Positions 23,343 to 33,659 of a stretch of DNA of 64,000 nucleotides are shown here, piece by piece. Origin of the DNA: Serinicoccus marinus DSM 15273 (GTDB taxonomy: Bacteria > Actinomycetota > Actinomycetes > Actinomycetales > Dermatophilaceae); NCBI RefSeq assembly GCF_008386315.1, contig NZ_CP043808.1, forward strand, positions 3,038,001 through 3,102,000. Reading direction: 5' to 3'. The notes under the pieces are model-generated. The model did no database searches, was not told the origin of the DNA, and saw nothing but the letters and a program-made list of their open reading frames with translations. How positions within the stretch are numbered: the stretch's first letter is position 1; every line of letters begins with the position of its first letter. Both the position numbers and the translations under genes were made by a program.

Positions 23343-24206
23343 TCACGGCCCCGAGGCGGGGTCACGCAGCTCGGCCACCTTCGACAGCTGGGTCCGGCGC
23401 CACGCCTCGGTCTGCGCGACCTGGTTGAAGGTGTAGAGGTGCAGCCCGGCGATGCCGAGCCGGTCCGCCGTCCCCAGCACCGCCATCCGGTGGGCGAACC
23501 GGGTGGTGGAGAAGCCGGGCATCACCATGCGGGTGAAGACGTTGCGCTGCTTGCGCAGGAAGCGCATCGAGTCGCCGACCCCGATGGTGCTGGCCATGCG
23601 CAGCAACCTCGCGGGGTCGACCGGCCCGGGGACCCCGACCCACACCGGCAGCTCGACCCCCCGCCGGCGCACCCGCTCCAGCCACTGACCCACCCTGTCG
23701 TCGTCGAAGGTCATGTTGGAGACCACCGCGGTGGCATACCGACGCTTGTCCCACATCGACTGCACGATGACGTCGTCGTCGATCCCGGGGTGGGACTCGG
23801 GGTAGCCGGTGATCCCGACCCCGGTGAACGGCGACCCCAGGGAGTCAAGCTCGATGAGCAGGTCGAGCGCGCTGGTGAAGGTCTGGTCGGTCGGCTCCGC
23901 ATCCCCACCCGGCACGAAGATCTCGGTGATACCGGCCTCGGTCAGCCGGGCGACGAGGTCGGGCAGCGCGGCCCGCTCGACCATGCGCGCGGCGAGGTGC
24001 GGGACCACGTGGTAGGCGCCGGCCAGCTGCTCGGCGAGCTGCAGCGTGGCCTCCAGCCCCTTGGCCGGGGAGGCCGTGACGCTTAGGGTGCGGCCGGGCT
24101 CCACGTGCCCGTGCACCTGGTCCGCCACCGCCGCCGTGGGGAGGATCTCCAGCCGCGCCCCCCGCAGCAGCCGCTCGAGCACCACTGAGGGGTAGGTGTT
24201 GCCCAT
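23343..24206 (-). CDS. Methylenetetrahydrofolate reductase-like protein
   Basis: A 287-residue TIM-barrel flavoprotein of the MTHFR family. LSVTASPAKGLEATLQLAEQL is the first strand-helix region, and FTGVGITGYPESHPGIDDDV is the family's folate/FAD hallmark (GV-x-GYPE-x-HP). KRRYATAVVSNMTFDDDR follows where MTHFR has K-x3-GA-x3-ITQ-x-FD. It probably interconverts methylene- and methyl-THF for C1 units released by the neighbouring demethylases. It differs from housekeeping MTHFR in the variant SNMTFD, so direction and cofactor are uncertain. Two adjacent ATGs (24209, 24206) are possible starts. Confidence 0.8.
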   Translation of the reverse strand: MGNTYPSVVLERLLRGARLEILPTAAVADQVHGHVEPGRTLSVTASPAKGLEATLQLAEQLAGAYHVVPHLAARMVERAALPDLVARLTEAGITEIFVPGGDAEPTDQTFTSALDLLIELDSLGSPFTGVGITGYPESHPGIDDDVIVQSMWDKRRYATAVVSNMTFDDDRVGQWLERVRRRGVELPVWVGVPGPVDPARLLRMASTIGVGDSMRFLRKQRNVFTRMVMPGFSTTRFAHRMAVLGTADRLGIAGLHLYTFNQVAQTEAWRRTQLSKVAELRDPASGP

Positions 24207-24209
24207 CAT

Positions 24210-24240
24210 GCAACGCGCCTCGCCATACGCACAGCCTAGG
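24210..24240 (-). promoter_or_regulatory. Candidate IclR operator and -10 of the MTHFR-like gene
   Basis: Minus-strand TAGGCT -10 (24233-24238) is followed by GCGTATGGCG-N6-GTTGCAT (24230 to about 24208), which ends at the start codon. The core equals the IclR-gene operator with the same 6-nt spacer. Confidence 0.55.
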
Positions 24241-24319
24241 AGTCGGTCGACCCGCTGGCAAGAGTCTGCCCGGCGGGTCACTGGGCCGATCGACGCCCAG
24301 GCCCGTCGGTGGGCGCGGA

Positions 24320-24325
24320 TAGGGT
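24320..24325 (+). promoter_or_regulatory. -10 box TAGGGT of recC (leaderless candidate)
   Basis: TAGGGT is exactly 7 nt before GTG 24333, with no ribosome site between, so the recCBD transcript probably starts at its initiation codon. Confidence 0.6.
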
Positions 24326-24332
24326 CGGCGAC

Positions 24333-27300
24333 GTGACGTTGGTCGTGCATCGGGACGTGAGCACCGCGGCCCTGGCCGAGGGGCTGGCCGCGCTGCTGGC
24401 CGAGCCGCTGCCCGACCCGTTCGCCGAGGAGGTCGTCGCCGTCCCCGCTAAGGGGGTCGAGCGGTGGTTGGCGCAGCGGCTGTCGCACACCCTCGGCGCC
24501 GGCACGGCGGGACACGACGGGGTGTGCGCGGGCATCCGCTTCCTCAACCCGCACTCGCTGGTGTCGATGGTGCTCGGGATCGAGCGGGACGACCCCTGGC
24601 ACCCGGACCGGCTGGTGTGGCCGGTGCTGGAGGCGATCGACACGAGCCTGGGCGAGCCGTGGGCCGACACCCTCGCCCGTCACCTCGGGCGGGGCGAGGG
24701 CGTGGACGCCGAGCGGGCAGCCCTGCGGCGCGGTCGGAGGTATGCCGTCGCCCGGCGGCTGGCCGGTCTCCTCGCGGGGTATGCCGCCTCCCGCCCCGCG
24801 ATGATCACCGACTGGCGCGCGGGCGGCTCCGGCGACGGCCTCGGCGGCCAGGTCGAGGATGACCTCGGCTGGCAGCCGCCGCTGTGGCGCCGCGTGCTGG
24901 AGCTGGTGGACGCCGAGCCGCCGGACGTGCGGCAGCAGCGGGTGGTCGCCGCGCTGCGCTCGGGCGAGCACGCACCGAGCCTCCCGGGGTTGGAGCTGCC
25001 GGGCCGACTCTCGTTGTTCGGGCATACCCGGATCGCGCGCAGCGAGGTCGAGGTGCTCGCCGCGCTCGCCGAGCACCGCGACGTCCACCTCTGGCTGCCG
25101 CAGGCCTCCCCCGCCGCCTGGCAGGCCCTGGCACCGCAGGTGTCGGCAGGGCCGGTGCCGCGCGACGAGGACGAGACGGCGCTGCTCGTCGACCACCCGC
25201 TGCTGGCGAGCCTGGGCCGCGACGCGCGGGAGCTGCAGCGCACGCTGTCGCTGGTGCCGCACACCGCTCCCGAGGTGCCCGCACCCTCCCCGCCACCCCC
25301 GTCGGGCTCACTGCTGCACCTGCTGCAGACCGACCTCGCCCGTGACCACGTGCCCTCACCCCAGGCGGTCGCGGGCCGGCACATCGGCGCGGACGACCGC
25401 AGCCTCCAGGTCCACGCCTGCCACGGCCAGGCGCGGCAGGTCGACGTGCTCCGCGACGTGCTCGCCGACCTGCTCGAGCACGACCCCACCCTCGAGCCGC
25501 GCGACATCCTCGTCATGTGCCCCGACATCGACACCTACGCCCCCCTGGTGCACGCCGGCTTCGGGCTCGGCGAGGTGGTCCGCGAGGGGCCCGGCGACGG
25601 ATCGCCCGCGACCCACCCCGCGCACTCGCTGCGGGTGCGCCTCGCCGACCGCGCCCCCACGCAGGCCAACCCCTTGCTCGCCCTGGCGGCGCGTCTGGTG
25701 GGGCTGGCCGGTGGGCGGCTGACCGCGGGCGAGGTGCTCGACCTCGCCCGCAGCGCGCCGGTGCGCCGACGCTTCGGGCTGGACGACGACGACCTCGAGC
25801 GGCTCGGCGACTGGGTGGGCTCGGTCGGGGTCCGCTGGGGGCTGGACGAGGAGCATCGCGCCGACTACGCCCTCCCCGGGCTGACGCAGAACACCTGGCA
25901 GGCCGGGCTGGCGCGGCTGCTGGTCGGGGCCGCGGTCGACGGGGAGGAGGTCGACCACCTCGGCACCACCCTCGGTCTCGACGACCTGGACAGCGGGGAC
26001 CTCGACCTCGCGGGGCGGATGGCCGAGCTCGTCGCGCGGCTCGGGCGGACGCTGCGGGCGATGCGTGTCGCGTCCGAGGCGGTCGGGTGGGCGGATGTCC
26101 TCGAGGAGGGGGTGCTCGGGCTGGCCGACACCGCCCCCACCGAGGCGTGGCAGGTGACGCAGCTGCGGCGCGAGCTGGACCTCCTGCGCAGGTATGCCGG
26201 TGCCGGGTCGGACCCGGGCCCAGGGGGCACGGCGTCGGGCACGACCCTGGCGCTCTCCGACGTGCATGCCCTGCTGGACGAGCAGGCCGCCGGCCGGGCG
26301 ACCCGGTCCAACTTCCGGACCGGCACGCTCACCGTCTGCACCATGGTGCCGATGCGCTCGGTGCCGCACCGCGTGGTCGCGCTGGTCGGTCTCGACGACG
26401 GGGTCTTCCCCCGCACGACTGCGGCCGACGGCGACGACGCCACGGCCCGGCGTCCGGTGACCGGTGAGCGGGACCCGCGCAGCGAGGACCGCCAGCTGCT
26501 GCTCGATGCGCTCATGGCGGCCCGCGACGCCCTGGTCGTCACCTACACCGGCTTCGACGAGCACACCGGCGCCCCCCGCCCCCCGGCCGTGCCGCTCGGG
26601 GAGCTGCTCGACGCGGTGCGCCGCACCGCCGACCCCCTGTCGGCAGGGGTCGCCCGGGTGCTCACCCGTCACCCGCTGCAGCCCTTCGACCCGCGCAACC
26701 TGGGCGCGGCGGGCGCGGACACGGCCCCGCTCCTCCCGCAGGACCGGCCGTTCAGCCACGACCCGGCGGCGCTGCGTGGCGGCCGGGCCGCCGTGGGAGA
26801 GCGGGCGCCGCGGCCCAGACCGGTGGACGCACCGCTGGGTCGTCACCACGGTGCCGACGACGCCGTCGAGCTCGACGCCCTGCTCCGCTTCTTCGACAAC
26901 CCCGCCCGGGCCTACCTGCGCGACCGGCTCGGCCTGCTGCTGCCGCAGGTGCCCGAGGAGGCGAGCGAGGGCATACCCATCGAGCTGGACGGGCTCGACA
27001 AGTGGGGGGTCGGCGAGCGCGTGCTGCAGGCGGTCCTGGCCGGCCGCGAGCCCGGAGCCACCGTCGACGCCGAGCTGTGGCGCGGCGAGCTGCCGCCGGG
27101 AGCGCTCGGCACGGGGGTGATGAAGGAGGTCACCCGGCAGGCCCAGCTCGTGGCCGAGGCGACGTGGCGCGCGACGGGGCAGGGTGGCTGGGGGGTGCCG
27201 CTCGAGCGGGACACCCTGGACGTCGACCTGACGCTGCCCGGCGGCGCCCGGCTCACCGGCACCGTCACCGGCATGGTCGGGCGACGCGCGGTGAGGGCGA

Positions 27301-27842
27301 CCTACTCGACGGTCAAGGCCAAGCAGCGGCTGCGCTCCTGGATCACCTCGCTCGTGCTGGCCGCCGCCCTCGGACCGGACGCGACCAGCCACCTGCTCGG
27401 ACGGCACCGGTGGGGCCGCCACCCGGGAGGCGTGCACTACACCCACGGGCCGCACGAGCCTGACCGTGCCCTCGAGCTGCTCGACCAGCTCGTCGACCTG
27501 CGGGTACGGGGCCTGGTGGAGCCGCTGCCGCTGCCGGTCCAGACCTCGCTGCGGTGGGCGGAGTCCTACCTCGGCGGGCCGGGCGACGAGCGCGCCGCGA
27601 CGCTCGACGCCGTCCGTGAGTGGCGCACCGACGACACCTTCGAGCAGGCCTTCCCCAAAGAGCAGGACGACCCGAGCCAGTCCTACGTCCACGGCGGCGC
27701 GGTGCCGCTGCAGGAGATCCTCGGGGTCCCCCGCGAGGACGAGCGGTGGGCGACCGGCGTGGAGCACCGGCTCGGTCAGCTCGCGCTGCGGGTCTGGGGC
27801 CCGGTGCTGACCGGGGGCGCCGAGCGGAGGGAGCGGGTATGA
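24333..27842 (+). CDS. recC: Exodeoxyribonuclease V gamma subunit RecC
   Basis: An 1169-residue protein. AEEVVAVPAKGVERWLAQRLSH is the N-terminal inactive-helicase opening typical of RecC. NPHSLVSMVLGIERDDPWHPDRLVWPVL, RLSLFGHTRIARSEVEVLAAL and CTMVPMRSVPHRVVALVGLDDGVFPR are conserved RecC blocks. The C-terminus (QSYVHGGAVPLQEIL and following) is the nuclease-like Chi-recognition region. RecC holds RecB and RecD and reads Chi during double-strand-break repair. The start at GTG 24333 rests on the promoter spacing. It overlaps recB by ATGA. Confidence 0.93.
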   Translation: MTLVVHRDVSTAALAEGLAALLAEPLPDPFAEEVVAVPAKGVERWLAQRLSHTLGAGTAGHDGVCAGIRFLNPHSLVSMVLGIERDDPWHPDRLVWPVLEAIDTSLGEPWADTLARHLGRGEGVDAERAALRRGRRYAVARRLAGLLAGYAASRPAMITDWRAGGSGDGLGGQVEDDLGWQPPLWRRVLELVDAEPPDVRQQRVVAALRSGEHAPSLPGLELPGRLSLFGHTRIARSEVEVLAALAEHRDVHLWLPQASPAAWQALAPQVSAGPVPRDEDETALLVDHPLLASLGRDARELQRTLSLVPHTAPEVPAPSPPPPSGSLLHLLQTDLARDHVPSPQAVAGRHIGADDRSLQVHACHGQARQVDVLRDVLADLLEHDPTLEPRDILVMCPDIDTYAPLVHAGFGLGEVVREGPGDGSPATHPAHSLRVRLADRAPTQANPLLALAARLVGLAGGRLTAGEVLDLARSAPVRRRFGLDDDDLERLGDWVGSVGVRWGLDEEHRADYALPGLTQNTWQAGLARLLVGAAVDGEEVDHLGTTLGLDDLDSGDLDLAGRMAELVARLGRTLRAMRVASEAVGWADVLEEGVLGLADTAPTEAWQVTQLRRELDLLRRYAGAGSDPGPGGTASGTTLALSDVHALLDEQAAGRATRSNFRTGTLTVCTMVPMRSVPHRVVALVGLDDGVFPRTTAADGDDATARRPVTGERDPRSEDRQLLLDALMAARDALVVTYTGFDEHTGAPRPPAVPLGELLDAVRRTADPLSAGVARVLTRHPLQPFDPRNLGAAGADTAPLLPQDRPFSHDPAALRGGRAAVGERAPRPRPVDAPLGRHHGADDAVELDALLRFFDNPARAYLRDRLGLLLPQVPEEASEGIPIELDGLDKWGVGERVLQAVLAGREPGATVDAELWRGELPPGALGTGVMKEVTRQAQLVAEATWRATGQGGWGVPLERDTLDVDLTLPGGARLTGTVTGMVGRRAVRATYSTVKAKQRLRSWITSLVLAAALGPDATSHLLGRHRWGRHPGGVHYTHGPHEPDRALELLDQLVDLRVRGLVEPLPLPVQTSLRWAESYLGGPGDERAATLDAVREWRTDDTFEQAFPKEQDDPSQSYVHGGAVPLQEILGVPREDERWATGVEHRLGQLALRVWGPVLTGGAERRERV

Positions 27843-30800
27843 GCGCGCTGCCCCACTTCTCCATCACCGACCCGCTGCCCACCGGCACCGTCCTGCTCGA
27901 GGCGAGCGCCGGCACCGGCAAGACGTGGACGATCGCGGCGCTGGTGACCCGCTACGTCGCCGAGGGGGTGGTGCTGCTGCCGGAGATGCTGGTCGTGACC
28001 TTCGGGCGGGCCGCCAGCCAGGAGCTGCGCGCCCGGGTGCGCGAGCAGCTCGTGGCGGCCGAGCGGGCCCTCGCCGATCCCCCGCCCGCCGGCGACCGCG
28101 ACGACCTGCTGACGCTGCTGCTCGACGTGGACGAGGAGGAGCGGGCGCTGCGTCGCCGGCGCCTGCGGACCGCCCTGTCCGATATCGACGCCGCCACCAT
28201 CGCCACCACGCACCAGTTCTGTCAGCAGGTCCTGCGCAGCCTCGGGGTCGCGGGCACCGCGGACGCCGACGCCGAGCTGGTGGACGACCTCGACCGGCTC
28301 CTCGTCGAGGTCGTCGACGACCTCTACCTGCGGGCCTTCGCCCAGCGCGAGGACGAGCCCTTCTTCTCCCGGCGCGAGGCGCTGCAGATCGCCCGCACCG
28401 TCGTCGACGACGTCCACGCCGAGCTGCGGCCGACCGGCGCGGAGCCGCGCTCGGTCCCGGACCGGCGGGTGCGCTTCGCGCGAGCCGTCCGGCACGAGCT
28501 CGGCCTGCGCAAGGAGCGGTTGCAGGTCATGCACTACAACGACCTGCTCACCCAGCTCGCCGACGCGCTGGCCGGCGAGGACTCCCCCGCCCGGGTCCGG
28601 ATGCGGCGGCGCTGGAAGGTCGTGCTGGTCGACGAGTTCCAGGACACCGACCCGATCCAGTGGTCCGTGCTGGACCGCGCCTTCTCCGGCCACGCGCACG
28701 CGATGGTGCTCATCGGCGACCCCAAGCAGGCGATCTACGCCTTCCGCGGCGGTGACGTCCCGACCTACCTCATGGCCGCCGACACCGCCGGCGACCGGCG
28801 CACCCTGCCCCGCAACTTCCGCTCCGACCCCGGGGTGACGCAGGCGCTCGGGTCGATGCTGACCGGCGCCCAGCTCGGCGACCAGCAGATCCTCGTGCAC
28901 CCGGTCACCGCGCACCGGGAGGGCTCGCGCCTGGCCGGGCCCCGAGCACCGCTCCGGTGCGGCTGCGCCAGGTGCTGCTGCGCGACCACCTGGGCGGTGA
29001 CACCCGGATGCCGACGGTGCGGCCGTGGATCGCCCGCGACCTGGCGCACGACGTCGCCTCCCTGCTCGCCTCCGGGGCCACCTTCGAGGGACGCCCGGTC
29101 CAGGCCCGGGACGTGGCGGTCCTCGCCCACCGCGGCAAGGACCTCGTCGCGGCGCGCGACGCCCTGGCCGAGCTGGGCATACCCGCCGTCACCACGGGGG
29201 GCTCGACCGTGCTGCACAGCCGGGCGGCGCACGACTGGCTGGCGCTGCTCGAGGCGATGGTCGCGCCGCACCGACCGGTGCTCACCCGGGCGGCAGCCCT
29301 CACCGACCTGCTGGGGTATGCCGTCGCCCGCGTCGGCGAGCGCGGCGAGCAGCCGGACGCCGACCTCGAGGACGAGCTGGCGCAGACCTGCCGCGAGCTG
29401 GCCGGGGTCTACGCCCGGCAGGGGGTCGCCGCGGTGCTCGAGCTGCTGACCGTCCGCGGTCTCCCGGACCGGGTGCTCGGCCAGGTCGGGGGCGAGCGCT
29501 CGCTCACCGACCTGCGGCACGTCGCCCAGCTGCTGCACGAGACCGCCCGGCGCGACCAGCTCGGGCTGGTCGCGCTGCTGGAGTGGCTCCGGGCCGGGAT
29601 GGCGCAGGACGCCCCGCAGAGCGCCGGGGCCCGCACGCGCCGGCTGGACAGCGACGCCGCGGCGGTCCAGCTGGCCACCATCCACGGCAGCAAGGGCCTG
29701 CAGTACCCCGTCGTCTACCTGCCCTCGCTGGCCGACCGGTGGGTCAGCGACTCCCCCACGATCCCGCTCTTCCACGACGAGCCCCCCGAGCGCACCCGGT
29801 GCCTCGACGTGGGCGGCGAGCACGCTGCCAACCCCGGGTGGGAGGAGTCGGTGCGCCGCCACAAGGACGAGGACGCCGGGGAGTCGCTCCGGCTGCTCTA
29901 CGTCGCCCTCACCCGGGCCCAGAGCCAGGTCGTCACCTGGTGGGCGCCGGTCAACAACGCCAGCGGCTCGGCCCTGCACCGCGTGCTCTTCGGCCGCGAA
30001 CCTGGCCAGGGGGAGGTGCCGCACCGCGTGCGGGTCCCGCGCCAGGACGACGCGGCCACCGAGCTGCTGCACCGCTGGGCCGACACCGGCGCCTTCGCGC
30101 TGGAGCGGGCCGACCACGCGACCGAGCTGCCCCCCGCCCCGGTGCCGGCCGCGCCGGAGCTGCGGCTGGCCGGCTGGACCCGCCGTGTCGACCACGACTG
30201 GCGGCGCACGTCCTACACCGCGCTGTCCACGCCCGCCGAGAGCGGACCGGCCGTCGCCGGCGTCGGCAGCGAGCCGGAGGTGGGGCTGACCGGGCGGGAG
30301 GACGAGCCGACCGGGCCGGACCCGGTGGCCGAGAGCACCCCTGCCCTGCCCGGCCTAGGCGCCGCCGCGCCCGTCGTCGGCTCGGAGGTGCCCTCGCCGA
30401 TGGCCGAGCTCCCCGTGGGTGCGACCTTCGGCTCGCTGGTCCACGCCGTGCTCGAGCACGCCGACCCCCAGGCGGCGGACCTGGGCGCCGAGCTGCGCCG
30501 CCACCTGCACGAGCAGCGGGTGCTGTGGCCGGTGGAGCTCGGCGAGGGCGGCGAGGACCTCCTCGTCGAGGCCCTGGTCGCCGTCTGCGACACGCCGCTC
30601 GGGCCGCTCGCGGGTGGCACGACGCTCCGGCAGATCGGGGCCGGCGACCGGCTCTGCGAGCTGGACTTCGAGCTGCCGCTCGGTGGTGGCGACCTGCGGC
30701 GTGAGACGACGGGGCGATCAGCGGTGCTGGGTGACCTGGCACCCCTGCTCCGCGAGCACCTGCCGGCGGGCGACCCGGTCCGCGCCTGGGCGGAGGTGCT

Positions 30801-31257
30801 GGACGCCGCTCCCGACCTGGCCGGTCAGCAGCTGCGCGGCTACCTCACCGGCTCGGTCGACGTGGTGCTGCGCGTCGAGGTCGGCGGGCGGCAGACCTTC
30901 CTCGTGGCGGACTACAAGACCAACTGGCTCGGCACCCCCGAGGAGGCCCTCACCGCCGCCGACTACCGCCCCAAGCGGCTCGCCGAGGCGATGGGCCACT
31001 CCTCCTACCCGCTGCAGGCGCTGCTCTACGCCGTCGTGGCGCATCGCTTCCTGCGGTGGCGGCTGCCCGGTTACGACCCGGACCAGCACCTGGGCGGCGT
31101 GCTCTACCTTTACCTGCGCGGCATGTGCGGGCCCGACACCCCGGTCGCGGACGGTATGCCCTGCGGCGTCTTCTCCTGGCGCCCGCCGGTCGTCCTGGTC
31201 CTCGCCCTGTCCGACCTGCTCGACGGCGCCGCCCGTGCAGGAGGCGAGACCCGATGA
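27839..31257 (+). CDS. recB: Exodeoxyribonuclease V beta subunit RecB, interrupted by a frameshift
   Basis: The N-terminal UvrD-type helicase has Walker A LLEASAGTGKTWTIAALVTRY (residues ~18-38), VLVDEFQDTDPIQWSVLDRAF and IGDPKQAIYAFRGGD. After a frame change near 28946, LATIHGSKGLQYPVVYLP and LLYVALTRAQSQVVTWW continue the helicase. The C-terminal nuclease is TGSVDVVLRVEVGG...LVADYKTNWLG (metal residues D and DYK). Restoring one base in GGGCCCCGAGC yields about 1139 residues, the normal RecB length. Both halves are otherwise intact, so a base missing from the sequence is likelier than gene loss. If real, RecBCD would be inactive. Confidence 0.88.
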
Positions 31258-33230
31258 CCGGCGACCCGACCACCGGACCGGCCGGGGACGCCCCGGAGCG
31301 GGCAGCGCCGATGGTGGAGCTCTTCGAGCCGGTCGACGACCACGACCGCCGCCTGGCGCTCACCGCCACCGGGCCGTTGCGCGAGTTCAACGCCGCCGGC
31401 CTGCTCACCGCGGCCGACGTGCACGTCGCGACCGGGCTGGCCCGCGCCGCCGGGGAGAAGGACGCGGAGGTGGTGCTCGCCGCGGCGGTGGCGACCCGGG
31501 CGGTGCGCTCGGGCTCGGTGGCCGTCGACCTCGCGGCCCTCGCGACCGAGGGCGTACTCGCGCTGCCCGACCTGCCCTGGCCCGACCCGGATCGCTGGAC
31601 CGCCGACGTGGCCGGCAGCCGGCTGGCCGCCGAGGGCGGGCTGGTCGTCGACGAGCCGACCGGTCTGGTCTACCTCCAGCGCTACCACCACCAGGAGGTC
31701 CAGGTGGTGGCCGACCTGCGGGCCCGGGCCGAGCTCGGTGCGCCACCGGTGGACGAGCAGGTGCTGGCGGCCGGGCTGACCAGGATCTTCCCCGGCGTCG
31801 GGTATGCCGAGCAGCGCACCGCCGCGGAGGTCGTCGTCCGCTCCCGCACCGGAGTCATCACCGGCGGCCCGGGCACGGGCAAGACGACCACCGTGGCCGG
31901 TGTGCTGACCCTGCTGGCCGAGCAGGCGGCGCTCGCCGGGCAGCGCCCGCTGCGCGTCGGGCTGGCCGCGCCCACCGGCAAGGCCGCGGCACGGGTGAAG
32001 GCCGCGGTGGACCGCGCCCTCGACGAGATCGAGGCGCGCACCCTGGAGCCGGAGGGCCGCGAGGTCGTGGAGCGGCTGCGCGGCGTCGAGCCGCGCACGC
32101 TGCACCGCCTGCTGGGCTGGCGACCGGGGTCGCGCAGCCGCTTCCGCCACCACCGGGGCAACCGCCTGCCGCACGACGTCGTCCTCGTCGACGAGGCCTC
32201 GATGGTGTCGCTCACGCACATGGCCCGGCTGCTCGAGGCGCTGCGGCCCTCGGCCCGACTCATCCTCGTCGGCGACGCCGACCAGCTCGTGTCGGTGGAG
32301 GCCGGCGCGGTCCTCGCCGACCTCGTCGCCGCCGTGCCCGAGCGGTCGGTCGGGCTGGCCCAGCCGGGCGCGCCGGAGCCGTGCGACGAGGCCACCGGCC
32401 CGGACGATGAGACCGGCGACGCGACCGGGCGGGGAGAGAGCACGCACCGTGCCGCCCCGCTGGCCCTGGCGCGGCTGCGCACGGTGCACCGCTTCGGCGA
32501 GACGATCGGCGCGCTGGCGCAGGCGCTGCGCCTCGGCGACGCCGACGCGGTGGTGCGCGCCCTCGCGACGGGCGGGGACGAGGTGGTGTGGGTCCAGGAG
32601 GACGACGCGAGTGCATACCTGCGGGAGGACCTGACCCGGCAGGCGCTGCAGGTCCTCCGGGCCGCCCGGCGGGGCGACGACGACGCCGCGCTGGCGGCGC
32701 TGCACCGCCACCGGCTGCTCTGCGCCCACCGCGAGGGGGAGCGCGGGGTGCGCCGGTGGAACCACCTCGTCGAGACCTGGCTCGCGGAGGAGACCGGTCT
32801 CACCCTCTACGACCCGATGTATGTCGGCCGCCCGCTGCTCATCACCGCCAACGACTACGCGACGGGGGTGCTCAACGGCGACACCGGCGTCGTCGTCGCC
32901 TCCCAGACGTCCGCCGGTGTCCCGGTGCGGATGGCGGCCGTCGACGGCACCGGTGGGCGAAGCAGGTATGCCCCCTCCCGCCTCGGCGACGTCGAGACGA
33001 TGCACGCGATGACGATCCACAAGGCGCAGGGCAGCCAGGCGGAGGAGATCACGGTGCTGCTGCCCGAGCTCGACAGCCCGCTGCTGACGCGCGAGCTGTT
33101 CTACACCGCGGTGACCCGCGCCGAGAAGCGGATCCGCGTGGTCGGCTCGGAGGAGGAGGTCCGGACGGCGGTGGCGCGTCGCGTCGTCCGGGCGAGCGGT
33201 CTGCGGCAGCGACTGGCGGGCCCCTCGTGA
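31254..33230 (+). CDS. recD: Exodeoxyribonuclease V alpha subunit RecD
   Basis: A 658-residue SF1B (5'-3') helicase. Walker A ITGGPGTGKTTTVAGVLTLL lies near residue 202. Others are VGLAAPTGKAAARVKAAVDRA, DVVLVDEASMVSLTHMARLL, LILVGDADQLVSVEAGAVLADL and the C-terminal TIHKAQGSQAEEITVLLP/FYTAVTRAEKRIRVVG. An acidic low-complexity insert of about 35 residues sits after AAVPERSVGLAQPG. It forms the fast helicase motor of RecBCD. The start at 31254 overlaps recB by ATGA, completing a recC-recB-recD operon. Confidence 0.94.
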   Translation: MTGDPTTGPAGDAPERAAPMVELFEPVDDHDRRLALTATGPLREFNAAGLLTAADVHVATGLARAAGEKDAEVVLAAAVATRAVRSGSVAVDLAALATEGVLALPDLPWPDPDRWTADVAGSRLAAEGGLVVDEPTGLVYLQRYHHQEVQVVADLRARAELGAPPVDEQVLAAGLTRIFPGVGYAEQRTAAEVVVRSRTGVITGGPGTGKTTTVAGVLTLLAEQAALAGQRPLRVGLAAPTGKAAARVKAAVDRALDEIEARTLEPEGREVVERLRGVEPRTLHRLLGWRPGSRSRFRHHRGNRLPHDVVLVDEASMVSLTHMARLLEALRPSARLILVGDADQLVSVEAGAVLADLVAAVPERSVGLAQPGAPEPCDEATGPDDETGDATGRGESTHRAAPLALARLRTVHRFGETIGALAQALRLGDADAVVRALATGGDEVVWVQEDDASAYLREDLTRQALQVLRAARRGDDDAALAALHRHRLLCAHREGERGVRRWNHLVETWLAEETGLTLYDPMYVGRPLLITANDYATGVLNGDTGVVVASQTSAGVPVRMAAVDGTGGRSRYAPSRLGDVETMHAMTIHKAQGSQAEEITVLLPELDSPLLTRELFYTAVTRAEKRIRVVGSEEEVRTAVARRVVRASGLRQRLAGPS

Positions 33231-33647
33231 GCACGGTCGCCGCGGGGATGGACCGCCTCACGCGTCGGTTCTGGCGGGTCACGGGCCGCCCGGTGGACCT
33301 GGAGGGGCCGGAGGCGTGGCTGGCCGCGCCGGTCAGCGCGGGCGCCACCGTCGGCGACGCGTGGGTGCGCGCCGCAGCCGCTGCGCCCGGAGATCCGCGA
33401 CTTCTACGAGCACACGTCCGCGTGGCGCATGGAGGTCTGGACCCAGTGCAACCCGCTCTTCCTGCCCGGTGGCGAGCTCGTGCCCCGCCTCTTCCGGCGC
33501 AGGGTGCAGCAGCTCGCCCTGCCGACCCGTCCGCTCGACGTGGCCCGGGGCATGGACAGCCGCATCACCGCACGCTCCGACACTAGGCGCTGCGGCAGCC
33601 GGCCCGCGTCATACCGCGGTCGCCCTTCACATCCCCCCGTGGTCTGA
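33227..33647 (+). pseudogene. Frameshifted fragment of an uncharacterised protein
   Basis: Two frames read VDRLTRRFWRVTGRPVDLEG-type sequence from a GTG at 33227 (overlapping recD's TGA) and then LRPEIRDFYEHTSAWRMEVW...LFRRRVQQLALPTRPLDVARGMDSRI, which looks like genuine coding sequence. The frames meet near 33380. After GMDSRI the sequence becomes featureless and stops at 33647, so the gene appears both frameshifted and truncated against hutI. I do not recognise a named family. Confidence 0.5.
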
Positions 33648-33659
33648 CGTCGGGACTAC

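Noticed and set aside
28930..28960. Programmed ribosomal frameshifting in recB
   Set aside because: No slippery heptamer with a following pseudoknot is apparent, and similar one-base breaks occur in many unrelated genes in the window, favouring sequence error.
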